Shown here one piece after another: positions 6,593 through 6,726 of a stretch of DNA of 6,726 bases; within the stretch, counting starts at the first letter, position 1, and every line of letters begins with the position of its first letter. The notes under the pieces are model-generated. The model was given only the letters and a program-made list of their open reading frames with translations. It had not been told where the DNA came from and did not search any database. The translations under genes were made by a program, and so were the position numbers. Source of the stretch: Rhodospirillales bacterium (GTDB lineage: Bacteria > Pseudomonadota > Alphaproteobacteria > Rhodospirillales > Magnetospirillaceae); the NCBI GenBank assembly GCA_030040955.1, contig JASHSH010000223.1, positions 1-6,726 on the forward strand, written 5' to 3'.

Positions 6593-6726
6593 CGCGCCAT
6601 TCCGGCGCGCTCGATCCCCGCGGCACCAGGATCGGATCGGTCCAGCCGGCGGGCGTGGCCGAGTAGGCGACCGCCGGGGCGAGGCGGCGCACACTGCCCA
6701 GCCCGGTGACGCCGCCGAGCGCCGCC
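6582..6726 (-). CDS. C-terminal fragment of an unrecognised convergent gene (5' end outside window)
   Basis: On the minus strand an open frame enters from the right edge and ends at a TAG (complement of 6582-6584), giving 47 visible residues. The end reads as an Ala/Gly/Val-rich stretch, then YSATPAGWTDPILVPRG and a C-terminal SSAPEWRDAA. Nearly every codon ends in G or C, with a normal coding pattern, and no plus-strand gene competes for the space. I do not recognise the family. The WTDPILVPRG segment looks like conserved protein rather than noise, but the fragment is too short to assign. It faces the nitronate-monooxygenase gene with 19 nt between the two stops, marking the end of the plus-strand operon. 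Confidence 0.55.
   Translation of the reverse strand, partial: AALGGVTGLGSVRRLAPAVAYSATPAGWTDPILVPRGSSAPEWRDAA

Noticed and set aside
4296..6694. Long minus-strand open frames (4296-5669 and 5165-6694)
   Set aside because: They lie antisense to well-supported genes, have Arg/Ala/Pro-rich composition with no motifs, and are expected in very GC-rich DNA, where stop codons are rare.

Overview
This very GC-rich window looks like a bacterial chromosome, most likely a proteobacterium. The nitronate-monooxygenase-like protein and the cyclase-type upstream tail suggest an alphaproteobacterium, but that is inference from protein flavour and codon use, not proof. Genes are tightly packed. I see no tRNA, rRNA, CRISPR array, insertion sequence or long intergenic gap.

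Layout: (1) bases 3-179, the C-terminal end of a plus-strand gene resembling the TPR-like tail of large ATPase/adenylate-cyclase-type signalling proteins. (2) 193-2469, a 758-residue FAD-dependent oxidoreductase of the COG3349/amine-oxidase (phytoene-desaturase-like) type. (3) 2469-5450, a 993-residue paralogue of the same oxidoreductase fused at its C-terminus to an acetoacetate-decarboxylase-like (ADC-like) domain. (4) 5462-6562, a 366-residue nitronate monooxygenase/2-nitropropane dioxygenase family flavoprotein. (5) 6582 to the window edge on the minus strand, the C-terminal end of an unrecognised convergent gene.

The plus-strand genes are separated by 13 nt, a 1-nt TGATG overlap and 11 nt, so they almost certainly form one transcription unit. 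It encodes two related FAD oxidoreductases, an ADC-like catalytic module and an FMN oxygenase. A plausible but unproven reading is a small redox pathway on a hydrophobic or carboxylated substrate. The two FAD proteins may act in sequence or as a complex, and the ADC-like domain may do Schiff-base chemistry on a keto-acid-type intermediate.

The most unusual points are the FAD-oxidoreductase/ADC-like fusion, the partial conservation of the ADC active site (lysine kept, its lysine neighbour changed to glutamine), the different FAD-contact residues in the two paralogues, and a cluster of non-preferred codons with an internal ATG exactly at the fusion junction.
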